Below, piece by piece: positions 53,087 through 62,241 of a DNA stretch of 64,000 nt (its first letter is position 1; each line of letters begins with the position of its first letter). Position numbers and translations under genes: made by a program. Source of the stretch: Alphaproteobacteria bacterium UBA998 (lineage in GTDB: Bacteria; Pseudomonadota; Alphaproteobacteria; Rickettsiales; UBA998); assembly GCA_002291925.1 (NCBI GenBank), contig DBAY01000007.1, forward strand, positions 1 to 64,000, written 5' to 3'. A model generated the notes under the pieces. That model was not told the origin of the DNA. It saw only the letters and a program-made list of their open reading frames with translations, and searched no databases.

Positions 53087-53836
53087 ATGTCGGCGAAAAT
53101 CAAAGGATATGGTGCGGGGGCTGCCCGTCTGCTGGCGGACGTGTTGTGGCCGCCGCGCTGCGCGCTGTGCCGCACGGCGGTCGATGCCGCGCATACGCTG
53201 TGCGGGGAGTGTTTCGGCACGCTGCATTTCATTGCGGCGCCGCAATGCCGCTGCTGCGGCCTGCCGTTCAGCCATGCCCCGGCGGGCGAGCTGCTGTGCG
53301 GCGAATGCGCCGCCACTCCACCGCCTTATGATTGCGCCCGCGCCGCGCTGCTCTATGACGATGCCTCGCGCCCGCTGGTGACGCGGCTGAAATATGGCGA
53401 CCAGCCGCAATTGGCCCTGCTGCTCGCGCGCTGGATGCGGCTGGCAGGCCATGCCGCGCTGGAGGGGGCGGAGGCGATCGTTCCGGTGCCGCTCCATTGG
53501 CGGCGGATGCTGGCGCGGCGCTATAACCAGTCGCTGATGCTGGCGCGCGAGCTGGGGACGCTGAGCGGCCTGCCCGTGCGGCCGGAATGGCTGGTGCGGC
53601 GCAAGGCCACCACGCCGCAGGTGGGCTTGTCACGGGCGCAGCGGCGGCGTAACGTGGCCGCAGCCTTTGCGGTACCGCAATCCTCCCTGCCGCTGGTGAA
53701 GGGCAAGCGCCTCGTGCTGGTGGATGATGTGATGACCAGCGGCGCGACCTTGCAGGCCTGCACCCGCGTGCTGCGGCGGGCGGGAGCGGCGGAGATTCGC
53801 GTGCTGACGCTGGCGCGGCGCGCGCAGGTCGATTAG
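53087..53836 (+). CDS. comF: ComF family phosphoribosyltransferase-fold protein
   Basis: A 249-residue protein: an N-terminal zinc-ribbon (CALCRTAVD, LCGECFG, CRCCGLPF, LLCGECA, four CxxC pairs) followed by a type I PRTase fold with VLVDDVMTSGATLQA (PRPP-binding loop). Members take part in DNA uptake or recombination. It is the start of the comF-nitrilase set that precedes ubiG and lysC; grxC, often between comF and the nitrilase, is absent. Confidence 0.9.
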   Translation: MSAKIKGYGAGAARLLADVLWPPRCALCRTAVDAAHTLCGECFGTLHFIAAPQCRCCGLPFSHAPAGELLCGECAATPPPYDCARAALLYDDASRPLVTRLKYGDQPQLALLLARWMRLAGHAALEGAEAIVPVPLHWRRMLARRYNQSLMLARELGTLSGLPVRPEWLVRRKATTPQVGLSRAQRRRNVAAAFAVPQSSLPLVKGKRLVLVDDVMTSGATLQACTRVLRRAGAAEIRVLTLARRAQVD

Positions 53837-53845
53837 ATAGAACAT

Positions 53846-54709
53846 ATGCATTCATCCTCCATCCTCCGCGCCGCCTGCATCCAGCTGACCGCCACCAACG
53901 ACATGGACGCCAATTGCGCCCACGCCGAAGGGCTGATGCGGCAGGCCATCGCGCAAGGTGCGCGGTTTCTGGCCTTGCCGGAAAACGCCTTTTTCATGCG
54001 CGGATCGGACAAGGACGCGCCCGCGCCTTACACCGTGGAGGAGCATCCCGGCGTGCGGCTCTGCCAGTCGCTGGCCAAGGCGCATGGGGTATGGGTACTG
54101 ATTGGTTCCATCTTCGTGCCCGCGCCGCCGCATTATGACGGTGCGCCACCGAAATGGTTCAACCGCACTGTGGTGATTAACGCGGCGGGCGAGATTGCCG
54201 CGCTCTATGACAAGATTCACCTGTTTGATGCCATGGTCGGCGGTGACCAACATTACCGCGAATCGGACCGCATCCAGTATGGCGAACATCTGGCGCAGGT
54301 TCCGACCCCGTGGGGCCGCATGGGGCTCACCATCTGCTACGACATGCGCTTCCCCCATCTCTACCGCGACCTCGCCAAGGCGGGGGCCACGCTGTTCGCC
54401 GCGCCGGCTGCCTTTACCTATGTCACGGGGAAGGCGCACTGGCATGTGCTGCTGCGCGCGCGGGCCATCGAGACGGGCAGTTTCATCCTGGCGCCCGGCC
54501 AGTGCGGCCACCATCCCGGCGGACGGCGTACCTACGGCCATTCGCTGATTGTCGGCCCGTGGGGCGATATCCTCGCCGAAGCCTCCGAGGAGACGCCGGA
54601 AGTGCTGGTGGCCGACCTCGACATGGCACAGGTGGCCCAGATGCGCCGTGACCTGCCCTGCCTGCAGCATGACCGCGCCTACAAGACGACGGAGGATTTT
54701 TCCATCTAG
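53846..54709 (+). CDS. Carbon-nitrogen hydrolase (Nit family)
   Basis: A 287-residue nitrilase-superfamily amidase with the Glu-Lys-Cys triad in ALPENAFF, YDKIHLFD and TICYDMRFPHLYR. In bacteria Nit1-like enzymes hydrolyse deaminated glutathione or act as omega-amidases. Its position after comF is the alphaproteobacterial norm. Its stop overlaps the converging GNAT gene by four bases. The start at 53846 is 9 bases past comF and begins the conserved domain. Confidence 0.92.
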   Translation: MHSSSILRAACIQLTATNDMDANCAHAEGLMRQAIAQGARFLALPENAFFMRGSDKDAPAPYTVEEHPGVRLCQSLAKAHGVWVLIGSIFVPAPPHYDGAPPKWFNRTVVINAAGEIAALYDKIHLFDAMVGGDQHYRESDRIQYGEHLAQVPTPWGRMGLTICYDMRFPHLYRDLAKAGATLFAAPAAFTYVTGKAHWHVLLRARAIETGSFILAPGQCGHHPGGRRTYGHSLIVGPWGDILAEASEETPEVLVADLDMAQVAQMRRDLPCLQHDRAYKTTEDFSI

Positions 54710-55140
54710 AATACCCGCCGCATCACGAGCGCATCTTCGTCGTCAGGGTAGTAGCGCGGGCGCTGGCCGGTAAGGTGAAAGCCGCAGGATGCATAGAGCT
54801 GGCGCGCGGCGTCATTCCCGGCGCGCAATTCGAGGTAGACGCGGGCGCAACCTTCCTCCGCCAGCACCTGCAGGGCCAAATCGAGCAGGTAGCGCGCATA
54901 GCCTTGGCGCCGATGTGCCGGAGCGGTGCCGAGGGTGAGAATCTCCGCCTCCTCCGCCGCGCGGCGGAGGAGGAGAAACGCGAGCGGCTTGCCATCCTCC
55001 TGCACTTGCCAGCCGGTGACACCGGGCTGTTGCAACAATCCCTCGAACGAGGCGCGGCTCCATGCTTCGGCCAGCACTTCGGCATGCAGCGCCGCGAGGG
55101 CTTCGGCATCGGCTGGCGTAACGGGAAGGAGGGCGATCAA
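54706..55140 (-). CDS. rimI: Ribosomal protein S18-alanine N-acetyltransferase (RimI family)
   Basis: A 144-residue GNAT protein of RimI type: LAEAWSRASFEGLLQQPGVTG at the N-terminus, LTLGTAPAHRRQGYARYLLDLAL (acetyl-CoA loop) and LELRAGNDAARQLYASCGF, then the closing RYYPDDEDALVMRR typical of RimI. Start is TTG at 55140, overlapping the TPR-methyltransferase stop (TTGA). RimI is usually next to tsaB; here it is not. Confidence 0.85.
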   Translation of the reverse strand: MIALLPVTPADAEALAALHAEVLAEAWSRASFEGLLQQPGVTGWQVQEDGKPLAFLLLRRAAEEAEILTLGTAPAHRRQGYARYLLDLALQVLAEEGCARVYLELRAGNDAARQLYASCGFHLTGQRPRYYPDDEDALVMRRVF

Positions 55141-56198
55141 GCGGGCTTGCGCAGGATGTACTGGGCGAGCTGCCCGTCCGGATAGGCTTGCACGGCCTCC
55201 ACCGTCACCACCTCCAGCGGCGTGGTGGCGATCTTCTCGCGCAGGTAGGCCTCGCTATGGCCGAAGCGGCTGACCTTGGGCAGCATGGCGAAGCCCTTGG
55301 CCGCCGCGTAGGGCTCCACCTGGAACAGGAACAGCCCGCCGGGGCGCAGTGCCCGCGCCGCATGTTCGAACAGATGGCCGAGATCGCCCATGTAATTGAA
55401 AACATGCACGGCGGTGATCAGCTCCACTGGCTCCGGCACATCCGGCAGGAACAGGCGCATATCCTGCTGGTAGGCGCTGCTGTAGATGCGGCTCTTGTCC
55501 TCGCGGCGGCGCTCGCTGGCCTGCGCCAGCATCCCGCGCGAGACGTCGACGCCGATCACCTGCTCGCAGTAAGGTGCCAGCATGGTGCCGGTAAGCCCCG
55601 TGCCGCAGCCGAGATCGATCAGCGTATGGTTGACACGTTTGGGCTCCAGATAGCGTTGCAGCGACGCCTCGGCGACGATGTGGGCCCGGTAGCCGAGCGA
55701 GGCCTGCGAGCGGTCATAGTCCGGGGCCAGCCGGTCGAAATAATCCACCGCGATGGTAGCGGGCATCGTGGTGGGGCGCTTGGCTTCCGGGAGGATGTTG
55801 GGGTCAATGGTGGCCAGCATGAAGCGGGTTTCTTCATGGTTCGGATTCAGCTTGTAGCTGCGAGCAAAGGCCTGCATGGCCTTCACTTTCTGGCCAAGGC
55901 TGAGATAGGACGTGCCGAGGTAATACCAGGATTCCTGGTGGTTCGGCGCCAGCCACAGCGCCAGCCGGAAGCGCAGGATGGCATCGCGCAGGCGGCCCTC
56001 CGCCAGCATCTGCAGGCCTAGCTGGTAATTGATCATTGGCAGGTGGTTCAGCCGGTATTTAAACTCGTCGACGAAATTCACCGGCACACTCAGGATATCC
56101 CGCAGCGCTTCGCCGAGCGGCGAGCGGCGCTGACGGTTGGGCACTACGCCGGGGGTGAGGGAAGGGGAGGACGGCGAGGGGGTCTGCTCTGGCTGCAT
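55137..56198 (-). CDS. TPR-containing SAM-dependent methyltransferase
   Basis: A 353-residue protein with about two TPR repeats (INYQLGLQMLAEGRLRDAIL, SWYYLGTSYLSLGQKVKAMQ; residues about 55-130) and a methyltransferase domain (about 150-345): LIDLGCGTGLTGTMLAP (motif I), VIGVDVSRGML, and LRPGGLFLFQVEP. A Pro/Ser-rich N-terminus precedes the TPRs. TPR-methyltransferases of this layout modify proteins or small molecules of unknown identity. It is divergent from ubiG and coupled to rimI. Confidence 0.82.
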   Translation of the reverse strand: MQPEQTPSPSSPSLTPGVVPNRQRRSPLGEALRDILSVPVNFVDEFKYRLNHLPMINYQLGLQMLAEGRLRDAILRFRLALWLAPNHQESWYYLGTSYLSLGQKVKAMQAFARSYKLNPNHEETRFMLATIDPNILPEAKRPTTMPATIAVDYFDRLAPDYDRSQASLGYRAHIVAEASLQRYLEPKRVNHTLIDLGCGTGLTGTMLAPYCEQVIGVDVSRGMLAQASERRREDKSRIYSSAYQQDMRLFLPDVPEPVELITAVHVFNYMGDLGHLFEHAARALRPGGLFLFQVEPYAAAKGFAMLPKVSRFGHSEAYLREKIATTPLEVVTVEAVQAYPDGQLAQYILRKPA

Positions 56199-56252
56199 AA
56201 AATGTCCGGATGCCCGCTATACATTCATAAATCAGGGTTTATAGTGTAGCTT

Positions 56253-57011
56253 ATGGAAGAAAAATTAAAAGCGCGTGTTTCGGTGGATGCCGAGGATGTG
56301 GAGCGTTTTTCGCGCATTGCCGAGGAATGGTGGGACCCGCGCGGCAAGTTCCGCCCGCTGCATGCCATCAACCCGGTGCGGCTGCGCTACCTGCGCGACC
56401 GCATGGAGGCCCATTTCGGCAAGCAGGCGCTGGCGTCCGATGCCCCCCTGAAAGGCCTAAGCCTGGTGGATATCGGCTGCGGCGGCGGGCTCATCAGCGA
56501 GCCGATGGCGCGGCTGGGCGCCGTCGTGACGGGCATCGACGCGTCGGAGAAGAATATCGCGGTGGCGGGGCTGCATGCGCAGAAGATGGGGCTCTCCATC
56601 GATTACCGCGCCACCACCGCCGAAGCACTGCGCGCGGAAGGCGCGGCCTTCGACGTGGTGCTGGCGCTGGAGATTGTGGAACACGTGGCAGATGTGCCGT
56701 TTTTCCTGGAGACCGTGGCCGCGCTGGTGAAGCCCGGCGGCCTGCTGGTGATGAGCACGCTCAACCGCACGCTGAAATCGCTGGTAATGGCCAAGTTCGG
56801 CGCCGAATACATCCTGCGCTGGTTGCCCATCGGCACCCATGACTGGAACCAGTTCCTGCGCCCCTCCGAGCTGATTCAGCCGCTGGAAAAGCATGGCCTC
56901 GCGCTCATGGACCTGTCGGGCATGGTGTTTTCCCCGCTAAAGAACGAGTGGCGGATTGATGGCAAGGACTTGGAAGTCAATTATCTAGCCTGCTTTCGCA
57001 AACCTGCCTGA
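56253..57011 (+). CDS. ubiG: Ubiquinone biosynthesis O-methyltransferase UbiG
   Basis: Carries out both O-methylations in ubiquinone synthesis. The 252-residue protein has the UbiG signature FSRIAEEWWDPRGKFRPLHAIN, SLVDIGCGGGLISEPMARLGA (motif I), VLALEIVEHVADVPFFLE and STLNRTLKSLVMAKFGAEYILRWLP. It lies upstream of lysC as expected for alphaproteobacteria. An aerobic ubiquinone chain is implied. Confidence 0.95.
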   Translation: MEEKLKARVSVDAEDVERFSRIAEEWWDPRGKFRPLHAINPVRLRYLRDRMEAHFGKQALASDAPLKGLSLVDIGCGGGLISEPMARLGAVVTGIDASEKNIAVAGLHAQKMGLSIDYRATTAEALRAEGAAFDVVLALEIVEHVADVPFFLETVAALVKPGGLLVMSTLNRTLKSLVMAKFGAEYILRWLPIGTHDWNQFLRPSELIQPLEKHGLALMDLSGMVFSPLKNEWRIDGKDLEVNYLACFRKPA

Positions 57012-57085
57012 GTCGCATCAAAATCATTTGCATTCGTGATGGTTGCTCCCTAAAAACGAAAGCCTTTGCAGCAGGCGTTTTCTCC

Positions 57086-58327
57086 ATGGCCCTCATCGTG
57101 ATGAAATTCGGCGGGACGTCGGTGGGCTCCACCGAGCGGATCCGTCATGTGGCGACGCTGGTGCAGCGCGAAGTGGCGCGCGGCAACCGCGTGATTGTCA
57201 ATGTGTCCGCCATGTCGGGCGTCACGGATTCGCTCATCACGCTGGTGCGCGAGGTGGCGACGCCGGAAACGCCGGACGCCTTTGCCGACATGGATTTCGT
57301 GGTGGCGACAGGCGAGCAGGTGACGGCCGGGCTGCTGGCATTGCGGCTGCAGGAACTGGGCCAGCCCGCGCGCGCCTTCGCCGGGTGGCAGATTCCGGTG
57401 CTCACTACTGACGCCTTCACCAAAGCGCGTGTGGAGCAGATTGACACCAGGAACATCAACGCCGTGCTGGACAAGGGTCATGTCGCCGTAGTGGCGGGCT
57501 TTCAGGGCATCACGGAGGATCAGCGCATCACCACGCTGGGCCGTGGCGGCTCGGACACCTCGGCGGTGGCGCTGGCGGCGGCGTTCGAGGCGGATCGCTG
57601 CGACATCTATACGGATGTGGATGGTGTCTATACCGCCGATCCGCGCATCGTGCGCACGGCGAAGAAGCTCGACCGCGTCTCCTATGAGGAGATGCTGGAG
57701 CTGGCCAGCCAGGGCAGCAAGGTGCTGCAGACGCGCTCGGTTGAGCTGGCGATGAATTACAATGTGAAACTGCAGGTGCTCTCGACCTTTGAGGACAAGC
57801 CGGGCACACTGCTGGTACGCGAGGAGGAAATCGTGGAGAAACACCGGGTCACGGGCATTGCCTACAGCCGCGACGACGCACGCATCACCATCACCGAGGT
57901 GGAGGACCGCCCCGGCGTGGCGGCGGCCATTTTCGGCCCGCTCGCCGAGTCCAACATCAACGTGGACATGATCGTCCAGAACGTCACGCCGGACGGTAAG
58001 GCCACCGACATGACCTTCACCGTCTCCAAGGGCGACCTGCCGCACGCCGTAAAAGTGCTGAAGGAGAATCTCAAGGACGTCAGGTACGGCGGGCTGCACA
58101 CGGATGAGAACGTGGCGAAGGTCTCCGTGGTCGGCGTCGGCATGCGCTCGCATGCCGGGGTGGCGCAGGAGATGTTCTCGACGCTGGCGGGCAAGGGCAT
58201 TAACCTCATCGTCATTTCCACCTCGGAGATCAAGATCAGCGTGCTGATCGAGGAGTCCTACCTCGAGCTGGCCCTGCGTGCCCTGCACACGACCTATGGG
58301 CTCGATGCGGTGGTGGAGCGCGGGTAG
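57086..58327 (+). CDS. lysC: Aspartate kinase
   Basis: First step of the lysine/threonine/methionine/diaminopimelate pathway. The 413-residue protein is the long, ACT-containing monofunctional type: KFGGTSVGSTERI at the N-terminus, LGRGGSDTSAVALAAAFEADRCDIYTDVDGVYTADPR, and tandem ACT domains in the C-terminal 150 residues (ARITITEVEDRPGVAAAIFG, KVSVVGVGMRSHAGVAQEMF). The ACT domains imply feedback inhibition. No lysine riboswitch is recognised in the 74 bases upstream. It is between ubiG and the ptsP region. Confidence 0.96.
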   Translation: MALIVMKFGGTSVGSTERIRHVATLVQREVARGNRVIVNVSAMSGVTDSLITLVREVATPETPDAFADMDFVVATGEQVTAGLLALRLQELGQPARAFAGWQIPVLTTDAFTKARVEQIDTRNINAVLDKGHVAVVAGFQGITEDQRITTLGRGGSDTSAVALAAAFEADRCDIYTDVDGVYTADPRIVRTAKKLDRVSYEEMLELASQGSKVLQTRSVELAMNYNVKLQVLSTFEDKPGTLLVREEEIVEKHRVTGIAYSRDDARITITEVEDRPGVAAAIFGPLAESNINVDMIVQNVTPDGKATDMTFTVSKGDLPHAVKVLKENLKDVRYGGLHTDENVAKVSVVGVGMRSHAGVAQEMFSTLAGKGINLIVISTSEIKISVLIEESYLELALRALHTTYGLDAVVERG

Positions 58328-58474
58328 ACTTCCGCGCGCCGGTTGGCTTCGCATAAGCGCGAAAATATATATTAAAAAGTTTATAAAAATTTACACTTCG
58401 TTAATAACTCCCGCATATGTTGCCATTTCGCCACATCGGCGATGATTTTGTGCAACAAAAAGGAGTATGAAGTG

Positions 58475-58786
58475 ATGAAACCCTTGGCATTCGATGAAGA
58501 GCTGGCCGCCGCGCTCACCACATTGCGCCAGTGGCAGGCATTGGCGTACCGGCAGGACCGCCCCGAACTGGCGCAGCTGCTGCATACGCTGCAGGCGGAC
58601 ATGGAAGCGCATGCGGCACAGCAACGCCTGCACCCCATGACCCTGCGCAAGACCATGCATTTCCTGCAGGTGCTGATGAAAAGCCACCCGCATTCGCAGC
58701 GCCGTTTTGCCCGCATCCTCGGTGACCGCGTCCAGGCCGATGCCCCGGCCTGCTATGCAGAAGCGGTTTCTGAGCTAAGCGCGTGA
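58475..58786 (+). CDS. Small helical protein of unknown function
   Basis: A 103-residue soluble, all-helical, His/Gln-rich protein (residues 1-40 AFDEELAAALTTLRQWQALA; end CYAEAVSELSA) that I do not recognise. AGGAG (58461-58465) is nine bases upstream of the start. The 5' leader is AT-rich (58328-58460), a likely promoter region. No operon partner is evident. Confidence 0.65.
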   Translation: MKPLAFDEELAAALTTLRQWQALAYRQDRPELAQLLHTLQADMEAHAAQQRLHPMTLRKTMHFLQVLMKSHPHSQRRFARILGDRVQADAPACYAEAVSELSA

Positions 58787-58926
58787 CTTCAAGAAACTAT
58801 CATCCATTCACATAGGGAGGGCGAGGGGCGTATTGGGACCTGAGCTTCAAGCATCTATGCCAGCGTGGAGGGAAAGAGCTTCGTTCAATTCAACCTTACC
58901 CGTTTTCACATTTAGGAGAGAATCAC

Positions 58927-59325
58927 ATGAAACCCATTCTTACCTTGGCGGCCATTCTGGCTATGGGCGTTGCGCCCGTACTCGCCAGCAGCCAATCGTC
59001 CAATTCCATGAACAGCGGTGCCTCGTCGGGTATGTCGTCCGGCATGTCCTCGGGCTCCGGCGCCTCGATGTCCGCCTCGCAAGGCGACATGGGCCAGCGC
59101 GCGCAGTATTACCTAAAGCAGATGGACAAGAACGCCGATAACTCTGTGTCGGAGGAAGAGCACGAAGATTTCGCCAAGAACATGTTTGGCCAGGCCGACA
59201 AGGACGGCAACGGCAAGCTCACGCTGAGCGAGATCCAGCAGCAGAAGCAGCAGGAAATGCAGCAGATGCAGCAAAGCATGGGCGGCGCGTCGTCTGGCAC
59301 AGCCACCACGCGCTCCGGTAGCTAA
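58927..59325 (+). CDS. Secreted EF-hand calcium-binding protein
   Basis: A 132-residue exported protein: signal peptide (MKPILTLAAILAMGVAPVLA, then SSQ), a Ser/Met/Gly-rich linker (about 25-55), then two EF-hand loops, DKNADNSVSEEE (67-78) and DKDGNGKLTLSE (91-102), and a Gln-rich tail. TTAGGAGAGAATCAC precedes the start. An intrinsic terminator (59353-59378) follows the gene, so it is a monocistronic unit. It is probably periplasmic; function unknown. Confidence 0.88.
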   Translation: MKPILTLAAILAMGVAPVLASSQSSNSMNSGASSGMSSGMSSGSGASMSASQGDMGQRAQYYLKQMDKNADNSVSEEEHEDFAKNMFGQADKDGNGKLTLSEIQQQKQQEMQQMQQSMGGASSGTATTRSGS

Positions 59326-59352
59326 CACGCCTGAAAGACTGATGAAAAAAAA

Positions 59353-59378
59353 GGGAGGCTGCGGCCTCCCTTTTTTTT
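59353..59378 (+). terminator. Rho-independent terminator of the EF-hand gene
   Basis: GGGAGGC (59353-59359), loop TGCG, GCCTCCC (59364-59370) and eight T (59371-59378). A run of A on the 5' side makes it possibly bidirectional, serving the converging gene at 59405. Confidence 0.93.
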
Positions 59379-59404
59379 AATGTGGCCCAGTGCCCAGCAG
59401 AATG

Positions 59405-60901
59405 TTAGCCAAGCCCCGTCGAAGCTCGCTCCAATTGAGCGGCGGAGGCGACCGGCGTTGCAGGCATGGCGATTTCAGACACTGCCTGACCGCCTGTTAC
59501 TTCTGCCGAACGGGCACCTACGCGCGGAGGCTGAAGGCGTTCAGCCATATTAGGATGGCCACTATCCATGCCCAGCCGGGTCAGAGTTTGCGGACCTATC
59601 CGGCCATCGACCGTGACGCCTGCCTGCTGCTGGTACACACGGACGGCTTCCTCGGTCTGTGGACCAAACCGTCCGTCAAGGCTGAGCGGGCGGCCGCGCG
59701 AGTCGCGCCAGTTTTCGGGGAGCGCCCGCTGAAGGGCTTCTTGAACCTGACGAATACCATCCCCGTGATGGCCGCGCATATGCACGCCCCCCAGCCGCAC
59801 AACATGCGTGGCCGCGTCAAGATTGACTGGCTCGCGCGCAGGGGCGGGTGCGGGAGGACCTTGGACAGGCTGAACCGGAGCGGGCGCGCTAGCAGCGGCC
59901 TCTGGTGCCGGTAGCGGCGCAACAGTCGGGGGAGCCGGGGGGACAGGCGGGATAGACACGGGTTCCGCAATCGGAGCAACAGGCGGCGCCGCGGGAGTAG
60001 GGATATTTGCCGCCGCGACAAGCGTAGGAGGCGAGCCAGCAGGGGTTGGCGCGGGTACCGGAGGGGTTGGCCCCGATGCCAGCGCCACTGTCGGCGGAGT
60101 CGATGGATCCGCAATGCCTGTGCCTTCATTCGCCGGAGGAGAGACAACCGTGGCCTGGGCCGCACTTACGGTAAATGCAGCCATGACCCGGCCAAGAAAG
60201 CCTGCCTGTTGCGTATCGCCGGACTCGCGAGTGCGCTGCCGTTCCGCCGCTTGCGCAAGCGCATCGCGGCCAGGCTCACCGTTGCTTGTGAGAAAGTTTT
60301 CCTGGCGCCGCGTCAGGTCAGCTTGCGCCTGTGCAATCGAGCGCTCCTCCTCGCTGAAGGCGTTCAGGGCTGTCTCCATTTGGGCCGCACGGGCGGTGGC
60401 GGTGCGGCGGCCGACGGCGCCGAGATTGGCATCGCTAGACCTCTGGCGCTCCAGCGCAATGCCAGCGCGAAGGCTGGTTTGCTCCTCCGGCGTCAGCCTC
60501 ATGCTATCCAGCGCGGCGCGGCGCTGCTCCAGCGCTGAGCCCTGGCTTAGAATGGTCTGGGCTTCCCGTCCAAGCCGCGCTGCTTCGCGCTGCTCGGGGG
60601 TCTCGCTGTCTGCGGCAACCGATGACCGTCCTTCCGCTGTCAGGCCGCGCCCCTGTGCCAGCATGCGCTGCCGCTCTGACTCCATCCGCGCGGTCTGCTC
60701 GCGCGCGGCCTGTTCCTGACGCTCGCGCTGGAAAGCCTGCACCATGGCTTCCGGGTCGCCTCCCTGCTGACGGATCTCTTGCGAAATTTGTCCCAGTTCC
60801 CGGTTGATACGTGCACGATCCGACCAGTTAAGCACGGACAAACCAGCATGGCGCTCCCGATTTGCACGAAGCCTGTCTTGCAGTTCTTCAAGTGTTGCCA
60901 T
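59405..60901 (-). CDS. Peptidoglycan-binding-domain protein with long coiled coil
   Basis: A 498-residue protein. Residues 1-220 are charged and helical, with coiled-coil-like Gln/Arg/Glu runs (ELQDRLRANRERHAG, RQEQAAREQTARMESERQRM). A Pro/Ala/Val-rich linker follows (about 250-365). Residues 372-448 form a PG_binding_1 domain (GVHMRGHHGDGIRQVQEALQ, LDGRFGPQTEEAVRVYQQQA, VDGRIGPQTLTRLG). There is no signal peptide. AAGGAGG, a full ribosome binding site, lies five bases before the ATG. A peptidoglycan-binding domain without an export signal suggests a non-Sec route or a role in lysis; this is inference. Confidence 0.7.
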   Translation of the reverse strand: MATLEELQDRLRANRERHAGLSVLNWSDRARINRELGQISQEIRQQGGDPEAMVQAFQRERQEQAAREQTARMESERQRMLAQGRGLTAEGRSSVAADSETPEQREAARLGREAQTILSQGSALEQRRAALDSMRLTPEEQTSLRAGIALERQRSSDANLGAVGRRTATARAAQMETALNAFSEEERSIAQAQADLTRRQENFLTSNGEPGRDALAQAAERQRTRESGDTQQAGFLGRVMAAFTVSAAQATVVSPPANEGTGIADPSTPPTVALASGPTPPVPAPTPAGSPPTLVAAANIPTPAAPPVAPIAEPVSIPPVPPAPPTVAPLPAPEAAASAPAPVQPVQGPPAPAPAREPVNLDAATHVVRLGGVHMRGHHGDGIRQVQEALQRALPENWRDSRGRPLSLDGRFGPQTEEAVRVYQQQAGVTVDGRIGPQTLTRLGMDSGHPNMAERLQPPRVGARSAEVTGGQAVSEIAMPATPVASAAQLERASTGLG

Positions 60902-61107
60902 GATAACCTCCTTTACATCATTCAGTATTTAATCATGTCTTTGTTAAACAAATGTGACGATACATATTCATGTGATAGTGATCCCTTTCAATGCGCCGGA
61001 ACGCGCTGCTCTGCAAAAATAAAGCGGCTCTACGTTTGCTACGCTGGCTAAAACGTCATAAGTAGGCTATCAAGCTGGCCCAACGCCCTTTTCAGGAGAT
61101 TGCCCCC
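60902..61107. other. AT-rich divergent intergenic region
   Basis: About 200 bases with no gene, which should hold the promoters of the divergent genes on either side. TTTGTTAAACAAA (about 60941-60953) is a 13-base palindrome with a central mismatch. No firm -35/-10 pair could be set. Confidence 0.35.
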
Positions 61108-62133
61108 TTGAACGCCAGGCACACGCTCGAACAGCTTTGGAACCGCGGAAAAACATTTCTGGGAACTGACTGCGCCATCCTGGGCGGCGCGATGTCGTGG
61201 GTGTCGGAGCGGCATCTGGTATCGGCACTCTCCAACGCGGGTGGCTTCGGGGTGATTGCCTGCGGCGCCATGCCGCCGGAGCTGCTGGAGCAGGAAATCG
61301 CCGCGACGCAGGCCATGACGGACAAGCCGTTCGGGGTGAACCTTATCATCATGCACCCAAAGCTGGACGAGCTGGTGGCTGTGTGTGTGCGCCGGCAGGT
61401 GAGCCACGTGGTGCTGGCCGGGGGCATCCCCAAGGGACCGACCATCGACGCCCTGAAAGCGGCGGGCATCAAGGTCATCTGCTTTGCTCCTTCCGCGCGC
61501 ATCGGTCAGAAACTGGTGCGCATGGGCGCGGATGCGCTCGTGATTGAGGGGATGGAAGCAGGCGGCCATATCGGGCCGGTCTCCACCTCCGTGCTGGCGC
61601 AGGAGATTCTGCCGGCAATCACCGACGTGCCTGTGTTCGTGGCGGGCGGCATCGGGCGTGGCGAGGCGATTGTCAGCTATCTGCAGATGGGCGCGTCCGG
61701 CGTGCAGCTTGGTACGCGCTTCGTGTGCGCCGAGGAGAGCATCGCGCACCCCAAATTCAAGGAATGCTTTATCCGCAGCGCGGCGCGCGACGCGGTGCCG
61801 TCCGTGCAGATCGACCCGGAATTTCCGGTGATTCCTGTGCGCGCTATCGCCAACAAGGCCACCGCTGATTTCATCCGCTTCCAGCAGGAGGTGATCGCCC
61901 GCCACCGTCGGGGCGAGGTGGAGAAGAAGGAAGCCCAGCTGGAAATCGAGCATTTCTGGGCTGGGGCGCTGCGCCGCGCGGTGATGGAAGGGGACGTGGA
62001 AAACGGCTCCGTCATGGCGGGCCAGAGCGTCGGCATGGTCACCCGCGTGCAGCCGATGCGTGAGATCATCGCGGAGCTGGTAGCGCAGGCGGAAGCGTTC
62101 CTTGCGGGCCCCCTGCAGGCAAAAATAGCCTGA
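61108..62133 (+). CDS. Nitronate monooxygenase/enoyl-ACP reductase FabK-like flavoprotein
   Basis: A 341-residue FMN-binding TIM-barrel of the 2-nitropropane dioxygenase/FabK family. The N-terminal AILGGAMSWVSERHLVSALSN is family-typical, and the FMN-binding DALVIEGMEAGGHIG (with the conserved GGHxG) and VFVAGGIGRGEAIVSYLQMGASGVQLGTRF follow. Start is TTG at 61108 with AGGAG (61094-61098) upstream. Nitronate detoxification and fatty-acid reduction cannot be told apart by eye. It is followed by ptsP on the same strand with a 108-base gap. Confidence 0.88.
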   Translation: MNARHTLEQLWNRGKTFLGTDCAILGGAMSWVSERHLVSALSNAGGFGVIACGAMPPELLEQEIAATQAMTDKPFGVNLIIMHPKLDELVAVCVRRQVSHVVLAGGIPKGPTIDALKAAGIKVICFAPSARIGQKLVRMGADALVIEGMEAGGHIGPVSTSVLAQEILPAITDVPVFVAGGIGRGEAIVSYLQMGASGVQLGTRFVCAEESIAHPKFKECFIRSAARDAVPSVQIDPEFPVIPVRAIANKATADFIRFQQEVIARHRRGEVEKKEAQLEIEHFWAGALRRAVMEGDVENGSVMAGQSVGMVTRVQPMREIIAELVAQAEAFLAGPLQAKIA

Positions 62134-62241
62134 TTCCCGCTACCTACGCCCCGGTGCCGCCAGCGGGGACGAGCGGAACAAAACGCTATAAGCGGCTGCA
62201 AAAGCGCGGTATACTGCGTAAGTTTCGAGCCGCGGAGTCCC

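Noticed and set aside
57012..57085. Lysine riboswitch upstream of lysC
   Set aside because: Only 74 bases, and no multi-stem L-box-like core could be drawn.
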